Assembly: GCA_020850375.1 (NCBI GenBank)
Contig: JADZET010000386.1
Span: 1 to 42,814, forward strand
Length of the DNA stretch: 42,814 nucleotides
Origin: Phycisphaeraceae bacterium
Lineage (GTDB): Bacteria; Planctomycetota; Phycisphaerae; Phycisphaerales; Phycisphaeraceae
Direction: 5' to 3'
The position numbers and the translations under genes are program-made. Positions 35,666 through 42,814 of this stretch are shown here, one piece after another (within the stretch, counting starts at the first letter, position 1; every line of letters starts with the position of its first letter). Under the pieces are notes generated by a model. That model was given only the letters and a program-made list of their open reading frames with translations. It did no database searches and had not been told where the DNA came from.

Positions 35666-36083
35666 CGGATCGTTCCTGAACAGTCAACGCGACCACGTGT
35701 GGTTTTGTGACGATGGGTCGCGGGTTAATCGGTGAAGGGGGCGAGGTGGGGACGTGAAGGACTAGGGCTCCATGGGCCCAAGTCGTTGCCCCGGGCGGCA
35801 TGCATTGGCGGGGGCAGGTGTGCAATCAAGCACCCTGGGAGTGGGCTGCGGGGGTTTCATTGCCGCCTAGACTGCCCATGCCGGCCGCACAAGTCAAACT
35901 CACAATTGCCCGTTGGCGCGGTTATTGACACCCCATGAGCGGTTATCCAGGGAGGGCAGCTACACGCCAAGGCCGTCCAAACTCAAGCCTAACTGCCTTG
36001 TAGACACTGCGTTTGCACCCCCCGGCCCGCCTGTTACCCTTTCTGCCTGCCTCGCCAAGCCTCTCGAAGGACGTTCGGCGGCC
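35666..36083. other. Divergent intergenic region between the ABC transporter and SGNH genes
   Basis: 418 bases with no convincing gene. It holds a small inverted repeat ACCAC-GT-GTGGT (35692-35703) near the ABC start that could be an operator, a TGCCCC/GGGGCA pair (35787-35792 and 35811-35816), and a weak promoter for the SGNH genes at 36013-36040. The open frame leading into the first SGNH gene from 35913 has no ribosome site or family sequence. Confidence 0.5.
36013..36040 (+). promoter_or_regulatory. Candidate promoter of the SGNH pair
   Basis: TTGCAC (36013-36018), 16 bases, TACCCT (36035-36040). Both boxes are imperfect. Confidence 0.3.
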
Positions 36084-36755
36084 ATGAAGACCATCGTCTG
36101 CTACGGCGACTCCAACACCTGGGGGCTGGACCGCCACAATCCCAACCGACGTCTGACGTTCGACGAGCGCTGGCCCGGCCGGATGGCCCGACAGCTCGGG
36201 CCGGACTACCACGTGGTCGAGCAGGGCCAGCCCAGCCGCACGGCCGTGATGGATGACCCCGTGGACGTCTGGGGGGCCGATTCATGCAAATCCGGACGGG
36301 CGACCCTGACAGCCTGCCTTAGATCACAGGCCCCGATCGACCTCTTGATCCTGATGCTCGGAACGAACGACCTCAAGAACCGGTTCTCGTTCCAGCCGGC
36401 CGACATCGCCCTCGGCGTGGCCACGCTGATCCAGATCACTCGCTTGTTGGCCGTCGGCCCGCGGGGGGCAGACCCCCGAGTGCTGGTGATCGTCCCGCCG
36501 GTGCTGCCGGCGAGTATGAACAGCGGCGGGTTCTACAAGGCCCACGATCACTCGCTGCGCCTGGCCGAGACCTTCCGGCAGATCGTCAGCCCGCTGGGGT
36601 GTGAACTGCTCGACAGCATGGGGGCCCTTGACGGCCAGGTCCCGGACGACCTGCACCTTAGTCTGGCCGAGCACGCGGCGTTGGCCCGGGCCGCGGCCGA
36701 GCGCGTCCGAGAGATGTTTGACGTGGCGAGGAAAGATGTTGTTGCCCATCCGTGA
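36084..36755 (+). CDS. SGNH/GDSL hydrolase, copy 1 (divergent)
   Basis: An alpha/beta hydrolase of the SGNH superfamily, 223 residues. Catalytic Ser10 lies in CYGDSNTWG (block I), Asn95 in MLGTNDLK (block III), and Asp188 and His191 in DDLHLS (block V), so the catalytic set is intact. It resembles the arylesterase/acyltransferase group that includes the Mycobacterium smegmatis enzyme Act. Compared with copy 2, it has replaced the loop after block II (WGADSCKSGRATL instead of the conserved Tyr-Leu segment), so the specificity may differ. The ATG at 36084 begins directly at the first strand; GAAGGA stands 12 bases upstream. Copy 2 follows after nine bases. Confidence 0.85.
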   Translation: MKTIVCYGDSNTWGLDRHNPNRRLTFDERWPGRMARQLGPDYHVVEQGQPSRTAVMDDPVDVWGADSCKSGRATLTACLRSQAPIDLLILMLGTNDLKNRFSFQPADIALGVATLIQITRLLAVGPRGADPRVLVIVPPVLPASMNSGGFYKAHDHSLRLAETFRQIVSPLGCELLDSMGALDGQVPDDLHLSLAEHAALARAAAERVREMFDVARKDVVAHP

Positions 36756-36764
36756 GGTTTGACC

Positions 36765-37406
36765 ATGAAAACCATCGTCTGTTACGGCGATTCGAACACC
36801 TGGGGCTATGACCCCCGCACCGGCCGGCGCTTTGACCGGGACACCCGTTGGCCCGGCGTGCTGGCTGCGGAACTTGGGCCGGATTATCAAGTGATTGAGG
36901 AGGGGCTTAGCGGCCGGACCACCGTCTGGAACGACCCGGTCGAGTCGCTCGGCGACGGCTCGGAGAAGAACGGCAAGTTCTACCTCAAGCCCTGCCTCGA
37001 CACGCACGCACCGATCGACCTCCTGATCATCATGCTCGGGACCAACGACCTCAAGACGCGCTTCTCGCTCTCGGCCCACGACATCGCGCGCGGGGCGGGC
37101 ACGCTGGTGCAGATCGCCTACCGCAGCGGGGCGGGCCATGACTGGAAGAAGCCGCCGGTCCTGCTGATCGCCCCGACGCCGGTGCACCCCGAGGCCGTCA
37201 GCCTTCAGGCCTGGCAGGGCAGTTACGACAAATCCAGACGCTTCGCCGAGGAGTTCGGCTACGTAGCGAAGGAGAACAAGGCCGAACTGCTCGACGCCGG
37301 GGCGGTGATCAGCACCAGCACAATCGACAGGATCCACCTCGAGGCCCCCGAGCACGCCAAGCTGGGCAGGGCCGTGGCGGCCAGGGTGCGTCAGATCATC
37401 GACTGA
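36765..37406 (+). CDS. SGNH/GDSL hydrolase, copy 2 (MsAcT-like)
   Basis: A 213-residue paralogue of the preceding gene, beginning with almost the same DNA sequence. Ser10 is in CYGDSNTWG, Asn94 in MLGTNDLK, and Asp188/His191 in DRIHLE. Blocks VIEEGLSGRTT, FYLKPCLDTHAPIDLLI, HDIARGAGTLVQ and ELLDAGAVISTS match the pattern I know for the M. smegmatis acyltransferase/esterase MsAcT very closely. Such enzymes hydrolyse small esters and can do acyl transfer in water. GAGG eight bases before the ATG. No signal peptide, hence cytoplasmic. Confidence 0.9.
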   Translation: MKTIVCYGDSNTWGYDPRTGRRFDRDTRWPGVLAAELGPDYQVIEEGLSGRTTVWNDPVESLGDGSEKNGKFYLKPCLDTHAPIDLLIIMLGTNDLKTRFSLSAHDIARGAGTLVQIAYRSGAGHDWKKPPVLLIAPTPVHPEAVSLQAWQGSYDKSRRFAEEFGYVAKENKAELLDAGAVISTSTIDRIHLEAPEHAKLGRAVAARVRQIID

Positions 37407-37457
37407 GCGTGGTGGGACCGACCGCAGGGGGCAAGTCCATCCCATGAGAAGTGACCC

Positions 37458-38348
37458 ATGATCCTCGGTGTGCTGCTGGCGATCGCCACGGGCGTGTTGT
37501 GGGCAGTGCAGGGCGTGATCTTCAGCCGGGTGGTGATCACCCGGCGGGCGTTGCTGGGGTTCCTGATCGTCAGCAGCGGCGTGTCGGCGGCGGGCGCGGC
37601 CGTGCTGCTGACGCCTTGGCCACGAGTCCTCGCCGGCGACGTGCCGGACTGGCCCAGTCTCATGGCCACGCAACTCGCGGCGGGGCTGATCAACGCCTAC
37701 AGCATGGACGCCCTGCGGCGCGCCCTGCGGGCCGGCCATCACGGCATGGTCTGGACGGTGTCGCAGACGGCCCTGGTCTTCCCGTTCCTGTACGCGCTGC
37801 TGGTCATCGGCGAGCCGGTGCGCTGGATCGGGGTCGGGGGTGTGGCGGTCATCGTCGTGAGCCTGTTCATCCTGGGCCGGACCAAGCCCGAACATGCCGA
37901 CGGCCGATCGACGGCGGGTCGTCAGTGGCTGCTGCTGGCGATCTGGTGCATGGTCCTGTTCGGGGCGATCAACACGCTGCTGACCGTCCCGACGTACTGG
38001 CCGGTGTGGGACGGCATGAAGGGGTTGCGTACGACTCTCTTCTTCGCCGGCTCGTTCCTGGGCTTCGTGTCGGCGGGGCTTGTCCGCCGGGTGCTGCCGC
38101 CCCGCGATGTCATGGTCGTCGGCGTGGTCCACGGACTGACGGCGGTGGTGAACATCTTCGTGCTGGTGATGGCGATGGACGCGGTTGAGCCCTACGGCCG
38201 AGCGGGCGTGGTCTACCCTCTGGGCGTGGGCGTGAACATCCTGACCTTCGCGCTCTACGCCTGCGTGATCCTGCGCGAGCGAAGTGGGAGCCTGGGCTAC
38301 CTCGGGGCGGCGGCCACGCTGGCGGGGGTGGTGCTGGTGGCGATGTAG
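37458..38348 (+). CDS. EamA-like DMT permease
   Basis: A 296-residue membrane protein with about ten hydrophobic segments in two halves (MILGVLLAIATGVLWAVQGV at the N-terminus, LLLAIWCMVLFGAINTLLTV at the start of the second half). This fits the drug/metabolite transporter fold but lacks the His-rich tail of the one at 27500. The solute is unknown. It follows the SGNH pair after 51 bases and may be in the same transcript. Confidence 0.75.
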   Translation: MILGVLLAIATGVLWAVQGVIFSRVVITRRALLGFLIVSSGVSAAGAAVLLTPWPRVLAGDVPDWPSLMATQLAAGLINAYSMDALRRALRAGHHGMVWTVSQTALVFPFLYALLVIGEPVRWIGVGGVAVIVVSLFILGRTKPEHADGRSTAGRQWLLLAIWCMVLFGAINTLLTVPTYWPVWDGMKGLRTTLFFAGSFLGFVSAGLVRRVLPPRDVMVVGVVHGLTAVVNIFVLVMAMDAVEPYGRAGVVYPLGVGVNILTFALYACVILRERSGSLGYLGAAATLAGVVLVAM

Positions 38349-38391
38349 GCCGGCGGGCGGTGGTTTCGTCGCCGTGAGGCCGAGAGTGATC

Positions 38392-38397
38392 TACAAT
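38392..38397 (+). promoter_or_regulatory. Candidate -10 of the TPR lipoprotein gene
   Basis: TACAAT, 34 bases before the GTG at 38432. No -35 consensus at the usual distance. Confidence 0.4.
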
Positions 38398-38431
38398 CAC
38401 CAGCCACGACTCCCAACCATAAGGACCATCC

Positions 38432-41326
38432 GTGAAAGCAGTGGTGCTCGATAGGCTCGGTCGGACGTGTTGGACGGCGGTGCTGATCGGCATGTGCGTC
38501 GGCCTCTTGAGCTGTCAGGCGCAACAGCCCGCGGCGGGGTCGCCGGTGATCTCCGGTCCGCGGGAGCAGCCCGGCGGCGCCTCGCTGGCCGGCCTGGAGT
38601 CCGGGCAGATCCGGCCGCGCTCCGGGGCGGACCTCTCGCGGGCGATGATGCCGCTGGAGAAGGTCCTCGCCGGCATTGACGGTCCGGCCTACCTCCGCCA
38701 CGACTGGAAAGCACGCCGGGCGCACACCCAGCCCGATCAGGCCGACGTCCCGCGCGACGCCCAGCGCGCCTACGCCCGCGGCCGACAGGCCTGGCTCGAA
38801 CGGCTCTACTTCCAGGCCATCCGCCACCTCCTGACCGCTCAGAAGCTCAGCCCGGATGATCCGACCGTGCTCTCGCTGCTCAGCCGCGTCTATTTCGATG
38901 CGGGCAACCCGACGCAGGGCGTGATCGCGCTGACCAAGGCGCTCCAGGCCGACCCCGACGACGTGGACAACCTGCTGGCCATGGGCAAGTTCCTCCTCCA
39001 GCGGGACCAGCCGGCCCTGGCGATCGTCCACCTCGGACGCGCCGAGGCGCTGCTGGATACGGCTCCCGCGGGTGGGGACGCGCAGGTGATCCGGTATTAC
39101 CTGGGGGTGGCCCTGCTGCGGGAGGGTTATGACCTCGCGGCGGTGGATCCGCTGGCGGTCTTCGTCGAGCGTGACGCTTCTTACGACATGTCCTCGCCCT
39201 ACGCGCGCGAGCTGGTCGTGCTCGGCCAGCAGAAGCCTGGCGTGGTGGTGAACATAGGCGACGCGTGGATGCGCCTGGGCGACCCCCGGCGGGCGATGCG
39301 GTGGTACACGCACGAGCTGGCGGACGGGTTCAGCGAGCCGGCACAGCTGCTCCGCAGGCGGGTCTACGTTGATGCGATGCTCGGACGGTGGAGATCCGCC
39401 CACGGGGCGGTGATGTCCGCCCTGCTCGAACGTCCGGACTCGGACGAGTTGATCTCGCTGCTGGACGAGCTGTCTGGCGCGACGGGCGATCCGGCCGACC
39501 TTGCCGATCGGTTGCTGGATGCTTATCGCCGGTCGGGCGCGTCGGCCCCGTTGGCGGTGCGGTGGGGCCGACTGGTGGGAGTGGATCGAGCGTTGTCGCT
39601 CTTCGAGGAGCATCTGGCGGCGAGGCCGTGGGACCGGACGGTGCTCGAGGCGGCATTGCGGCGGGCGTACCGGGACGGTGGCGCATCGGCCATGAGGAGG
39701 GCGGTGCGGCTGGTGAGTCGGGCAATCGCGTCACAGCCGTCCTCGGCCGACCGGGGCTGGGAGCTGCTGGCCCGCAACGGGTCGGCGCAGCGGTGGCTGC
39801 GGGCGCTCGACGGTGTGGACGCCGGCGGTGCGGACGGGCCGGCGCTGACATACCTGCACGCCCGTGCATCCGAGGCGGCGGGGCAGGGTGATGTGGCGCA
39901 GACGTTGCTCCGTCAGGCGATGAAGGACGGACCAGATTTCTGGCCGGCGCGGCTGAGTCTGGCCGAGATGCTCGCCGAGCGGGGCCAGGTCGAGCCTGCC
40001 GAGGCGCTGCTCGAACCCGTTTCCCAGATGCCCGAGGCGATGGGCGTGCGGGCGATGCTGCTGCTGCGATCCGGTGAGAAGTCGCGGGCGATGGCGATGC
40101 TCGACCAACTCATCGACATCCAGCCGCGAGAGACGCGCTGGCCGCTGCTCAAGGCCAGACTCGAGTTTGAACAGGGCCAGCCGCTGCGGGCCGCGGCGGT
40201 GCTTGAGCGGGCCGTGGAGGCCATGCCCGACGAGCCGGCGTTGTACGAGGCCCTTTTCGACATCTACGGCTCGCCGAGCGCCCCGCCCGACGCGGTGCGG
40301 TTGTCGGCGACGTTGCTCCAGCAGGCCCTGACGAACATCTCCACGAGCCCCGTGACGCGATACCAGATCGCCTGGCGGCAGATCCGCGAGGGTAAGCCCG
40401 ACCAGGCGGCGGCGACCCTGCGGGCGCTGGTGCGTGAGGACCCCGCCGACATCCGTTCGCTGCTGCTGCTGCTGCGGGTGCTGGCCACGGGGGAGAACCT
40501 GGACGGCGTCGAGGCCATGCTGGTCGAGCGATGGGAGCTGGTGAGCCGTGATGAGAATCTGCGTCAGTTCACGATGGGGCTGATCGCGAAGTACCTCGAC
40601 GACGATCGGCCGGCCGACGCCGAGCGGTGGATCCATCGGCTGGGCAAGGCGCCGATCACCGACCCGACGAACTACCTGATGCTCGTCGGGCGCCTGCGTC
40701 TGGCGAAGCAGGGCAGGCCCACGCTCGACGCGACGGCCCGCCGGCTCATCGCGGCGCATCCCGACCTCGAGGGCCCGCTGACGGCGCGCTGGGCGGCCCT
40801 GCTGGGGAACATGAGGCGCGAGGAACAGGCGATGCGCGTGCTCAGCGACGCCATCCGCCGGCACCCGGACGATGACGAGCTCAACAACGCCCTGGGCTAC
40901 ACCTGGGCCGACAAGGGCCGCAACCTCGACCAGGCCCGACAGATGATCGAGAAGGCCGTGGCCAAGGACCCGCGGAACCCGTCCTACCTCGACTCAATGG
41001 GCTGGGTGTTGTACAAGCTCGGCCGGTTCGAGGAGGCGGCCGAGTGGCTCGAGCGCGCCGCGTCGAAGCCCGGCGGTCAGCACCCGGTGATGCTCGACCA
41101 CTGGGCCGACGCGCTCTACCGGCTGGGCCAGACGGATCGTGCGCTGCAGTTGTGGGAGATGGCATTGTCGATCTGCGAGCGTCCCGAGTCGCGGACGGAC
41201 GCGGATATGGCGGCGTTGCTGCCTGACCTCAAGAGCAAAATAGAAGCGGCTAAATCCGGGGAAATTGCTCCGGTGGCCGAGGCGGTCTTCCCGCCCCTGG
41301 CGACGCCGGATTCGGCCGCACAATAA
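38432..41326 (+). CDS. Large TPR-repeat lipoprotein
   Basis: A 964-residue protein that begins with a lipoprotein signal peptide; the lipobox LLSC places the modified Cys at residue 28, followed by QAQQPAAG, so it is anchored in a membrane and faces outward. Tetratricopeptide-type helix pairs run from about residue 110 (AYARGRQAWLERLYFQAIRH, DPTVLSLLSRVYFDAGNPTQ) to the end (NPSYLDSMGWVLYKLGRFEE, HPVMLDHWADALYRLGQTDR). TPR scaffolds organise protein complexes, for example in outer-membrane assembly or exopolysaccharide export; the partner is unknown. The start is GTG with AAGGA six bases upstream. It is followed by a short AT-rich stretch and the gyrB leader. Confidence 0.85.
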   Translation: MKAVVLDRLGRTCWTAVLIGMCVGLLSCQAQQPAAGSPVISGPREQPGGASLAGLESGQIRPRSGADLSRAMMPLEKVLAGIDGPAYLRHDWKARRAHTQPDQADVPRDAQRAYARGRQAWLERLYFQAIRHLLTAQKLSPDDPTVLSLLSRVYFDAGNPTQGVIALTKALQADPDDVDNLLAMGKFLLQRDQPALAIVHLGRAEALLDTAPAGGDAQVIRYYLGVALLREGYDLAAVDPLAVFVERDASYDMSSPYARELVVLGQQKPGVVVNIGDAWMRLGDPRRAMRWYTHELADGFSEPAQLLRRRVYVDAMLGRWRSAHGAVMSALLERPDSDELISLLDELSGATGDPADLADRLLDAYRRSGASAPLAVRWGRLVGVDRALSLFEEHLAARPWDRTVLEAALRRAYRDGGASAMRRAVRLVSRAIASQPSSADRGWELLARNGSAQRWLRALDGVDAGGADGPALTYLHARASEAAGQGDVAQTLLRQAMKDGPDFWPARLSLAEMLAERGQVEPAEALLEPVSQMPEAMGVRAMLLLRSGEKSRAMAMLDQLIDIQPRETRWPLLKARLEFEQGQPLRAAAVLERAVEAMPDEPALYEALFDIYGSPSAPPDAVRLSATLLQQALTNISTSPVTRYQIAWRQIREGKPDQAAATLRALVREDPADIRSLLLLLRVLATGENLDGVEAMLVERWELVSRDENLRQFTMGLIAKYLDDDRPADAERWIHRLGKAPITDPTNYLMLVGRLRLAKQGRPTLDATARRLIAAHPDLEGPLTARWAALLGNMRREEQAMRVLSDAIRRHPDDDELNNALGYTWADKGRNLDQARQMIEKAVAKDPRNPSYLDSMGWVLYKLGRFEEAAEWLERAASKPGGQHPVMLDHWADALYRLGQTDRALQLWEMALSICERPESRTDADMAALLPDLKSKIEAAKSGEIAPVAEAVFPPLATPDSAAQ

Positions 41327-41404
41327 GTGCCGTAAGTTTTTGATTCACAATAATTAATCGGTGTGTCGGACGGGCCGAGTCCGCTGGCCATTGCGGCTGG
41401 ATTT

Positions 41405-41413
41405 TGATATCAT
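41405..41413 (+). promoter_or_regulatory. Extended -10 promoter of gyrB
   Basis: TGA-TATCAT is an extended -10 element (TGn plus hexamer), in the most AT-rich bases of the region. It predicts a leader of about 147 bases before the gyrB ATG. Confidence 0.5.
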
Positions 41414-41446
41414 TTACGACCTGAGCGGATGGGGGAAACGGCCGGG

Positions 41447-41503
41447 CCGACCGCGCTCTGCCGGCGAACCCGAGGCCCCGGCAGCAACCGCGCCGGCGGT
41501 CGG
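41447..41503 (+). promoter_or_regulatory. Nested stem in the gyrB leader
   Basis: CCGACCGC (41447-41454) pairs perfectly with GCGGTCGG (41496-41503), and inside it CTGCCGG (41458-41464) pairs perfectly with CCGGCAG (41478-41484). The structure starts about 27 bases after the predicted transcript start. Unknown role; possibly control of gyrase synthesis. Confidence 0.4.
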
Positions 41504-41566
41504 GCGCAGCGCAAGACGCCCCGGACTTTCCTGGCGATTTTCCGCCCGAGAAAGGCTCACCTTCTG

Positions 41567-42814
41567 ATGGAACGGACAGGCAGCATGCAACCCGCCGAGG
41601 CCCCGATCGCGTCGGCAGCGGCGTCGGCTCAGAATCCGTCGACCGCCGGTGTGTCGGGATCCGCCTACACCGAGGACAACATCAAAGTCCTCGAGGGCCT
41701 CGAGGCCGTCCGCATGCGTCCGGGCATGTACATCGGCGACACCACCACCCGCGGCCTGCACCACCTGGTCTACGAGATTGTCGACAACGCCATCGACGAG
41801 CACATGGCGGGCCGATGCTCCCAGATCGCCGTCAAGCTCAACGCCGACGGCTCCGTCACCGTCATCGACGACGGCTCGGGCATCCCCGTCGGCCCCTACA
41901 AGCACGAGAACCCCGCCCTCGCCGGCCGGCCCACCGTCGAGATCGTCATGACCATCCTGCACGCCGGCGGCAAGTTCGACCACAACTCCTACAAGGTCTC
42001 CGGCGGACTGCACGGCGTCGGCGCCAGCGTCGTCAACGCCCTGTCCGAATGGCTCGAGATCGAGGTCGCCCGTGGCGGGAAACTCCACGCCATCTCCTTT
42101 GAGCGCGGCGTCGTCTCCGAGAAGCTCCACGTCATCGGCGAGCGGGCCAAGACCGGCACCAAGGTCACCTTCAAGCCCGACCCGACGATGTTCCCCGACG
42201 CGGCCTTCCGTTACGAGACCCTCGCCGCCCGCCTCCGCGAGATGGCCTACCTCAACCCGGGCCTGACCGTCCACATCGAGGACGAGATCGGCCGGCGCGA
42301 ACAGACCTTCTGCTTCCCCCAGGGGATCGCCGCCTTCATCATCGCCTTCAACGAGGGCAAGAACGTCCTGCACGCCGACCCGATCAACCTCAAGGCCACC
42401 GACCCCGACACCGGCCTGCAGTGCGAGGTCTCGCTCCAGTACAACGATTCCTACAACGAGACCTTGCTGAGCTTCGCCAACAACATCAACACCGTCGAGG
42501 GCGGCACCCACCTCTCGGGCTTCAAGACCTCGCTCACCCGCGCCCTCAACAGCTACGCCCGCTCCCACAACCTGCTCAAGAACGACACGCCCCCCAGCGG
42601 CGAGGACCTGCGCGAGGGCCTCGTCGCCATCGTCTCGGTCAAGATCCCTGATCCGCAGTTCGAGGGCCAGACCAAGACCAAGCTCGGCAACAGCGAGGTT
42701 GAGGGGTTTGTCAGCACCTGCGTCTACGAGCAACTGACCAACTGGCTCGAGGAGCACCCCGCCGACGCCAAGCGCGTCTGCCAGAAGGGCATCCTCGCCG
42801 CCCAGGCCCGCGAG
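41567..42814 (+). CDS. gyrB: DNA gyrase subunit B (5-prime part, cut by window end)
   Basis: GyrB supplies the ATPase of gyrase, which introduces negative supercoils. 416 codons are present, about half of the protein. Signatures of the GHKL ATPase domain are NIKVLEGLEAVRMRPGMYIG, HHLVYEIVDNAIDEHMAG (catalytic Glu and Mg-binding Asn), VIDDGSGIPVG, TILHAGGKFDHNSYKVSGGL and HGVGASVVNALSEWLEI, followed by the transducer domain with FANNINTVEGGTHLSGFKTS and QTKTKLGNSEV. The frame is open to the last base. The first 35 residues before the fold are Ala/Ser-rich. ATG at 41567 is used; another in-frame ATG lies at 41585, and neither has a strong ribosome site. The organism's gyrA and other replication genes are not in the window. 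Confidence 0.97.
   Translation, partial: MERTGSMQPAEAPIASAAASAQNPSTAGVSGSAYTEDNIKVLEGLEAVRMRPGMYIGDTTTRGLHHLVYEIVDNAIDEHMAGRCSQIAVKLNADGSVTVIDDGSGIPVGPYKHENPALAGRPTVEIVMTILHAGGKFDHNSYKVSGGLHGVGASVVNALSEWLEIEVARGGKLHAISFERGVVSEKLHVIGERAKTGTKVTFKPDPTMFPDAAFRYETLAARLREMAYLNPGLTVHIEDEIGRREQTFCFPQGIAAFIIAFNEGKNVLHADPINLKATDPDTGLQCEVSLQYNDSYNETLLSFANNINTVEGGTHLSGFKTSLTRALNSYARSHNLLKNDTPPSGEDLREGLVAIVSVKIPDPQFEGQTKTKLGNSEVEGFVSTCVYEQLTNWLEEHPADAKRVCQKGILAAQARE

Noticed and set aside
33128..35710. 860-codon open frame antisense to the ABC transporter
   Set aside because: Its product is His/Val/Asp/Gln-rich without any motif and lies exactly opposite an unmistakable ABC exporter with Walker motifs.
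36324..38132. 602-codon open frame antisense to the SGNH pair and DMT permease
   Set aside because: It is opposite genes with intact catalytic and membrane features; no family pattern.
38297..39613. Antisense open frame over the TPR gene start
   Set aside because: The TPR frame has signal peptide, lipobox and repeats; the antisense product is Arg/His/Gln-rich without motifs.
41414..42757. 447-codon open frame antisense to gyrB
   Set aside because: It is the Val/Gly/Asp-rich mirror of gyrB codon bias and has no start signals.

Overview
The window is high-GC, densely coded bacterial chromosome with about 28 real genes and no rRNA, tRNA, IS element, phage gene or CRISPR array that I can recognise. 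The gene set is a flagellar filament cap, system II cytochrome c maturation (ResB/CcsA), futalosine-route menaquinone synthesis (MqnE), two-subunit 2-oxoglutarate:ferredoxin oxidoreductase, an RLAN-type ATP-grasp with a GCS2-like ligase, a DUF1854 ABC transporter and a DUF4038-type glycosidase. Together these suggest a motile, respiratory Planctomycetota, most likely Phycisphaerae. That placement is inference from gene content, not from a marker gene.

Layout. 1-3785: flagellar fliD and fliS; FliD is twice the usual size. 3798-7295 (minus): a compact three-gene amidoligase operon, C39-like cysteine peptidase, then RLAN/RimK-like ATP-grasp ligase, then GCS2-like carboxylate-amine ligase. Its promoter faces that of apgM across a strong G-quadruplex motif. 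7432-10236: phosphoglycerate mutase and a DUF4038 glycoside hydrolase. 10254-15148 (minus): ResB and CcsA with overlapping ATGA, followed by a 3-methyladenine DNA glycosylase. 15149-18726: a 457-base intergenic region with a very good sigma-70 promoter, then korAB. 18837-24882: an unidentified beta-rich protein, PspC, an SDR, an M50 protease, mqnE, acpS, a GNAT and a TauE/SafE permease, mostly as divergent or convergent pairs. 25068-28618: icd, a 2OG-Fe(II) oxygenase, and a DMT permease with a long His-rich tail. 28669-32884: an unknown protein and aroC on minus, diverging from tyrA, proC and a DoxX protein. 32891-35665 (minus): a large ABC exporter fused to DUF1854. 36084-38348: a tandem pair of SGNH hydrolases and a second DMT permease. 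38432-41326: a 964-residue TPR lipoprotein. 41567-42814: the 5-prime half of gyrB behind a structured leader.

Central metabolism is well represented: Icd makes 2-oxoglutarate, KorAB oxidises it to succinyl-CoA with ferredoxin, MqnE feeds menaquinone, and ResB/CcsA mature c-type cytochromes. AroC and TyrA act in aromatic amino-acid synthesis. The best candidate for undescribed chemistry is the peptidase/ATP-grasp/GCS2 operon. Two sequence-level signals also stand out: a word, CTTCCGGGGGG, present far more often than composition predicts, and several promoters whose -10 box ends 6-7 bases before the start codon, suggesting leaderless mRNAs. All positions and motifs were read by eye; no database search was run.
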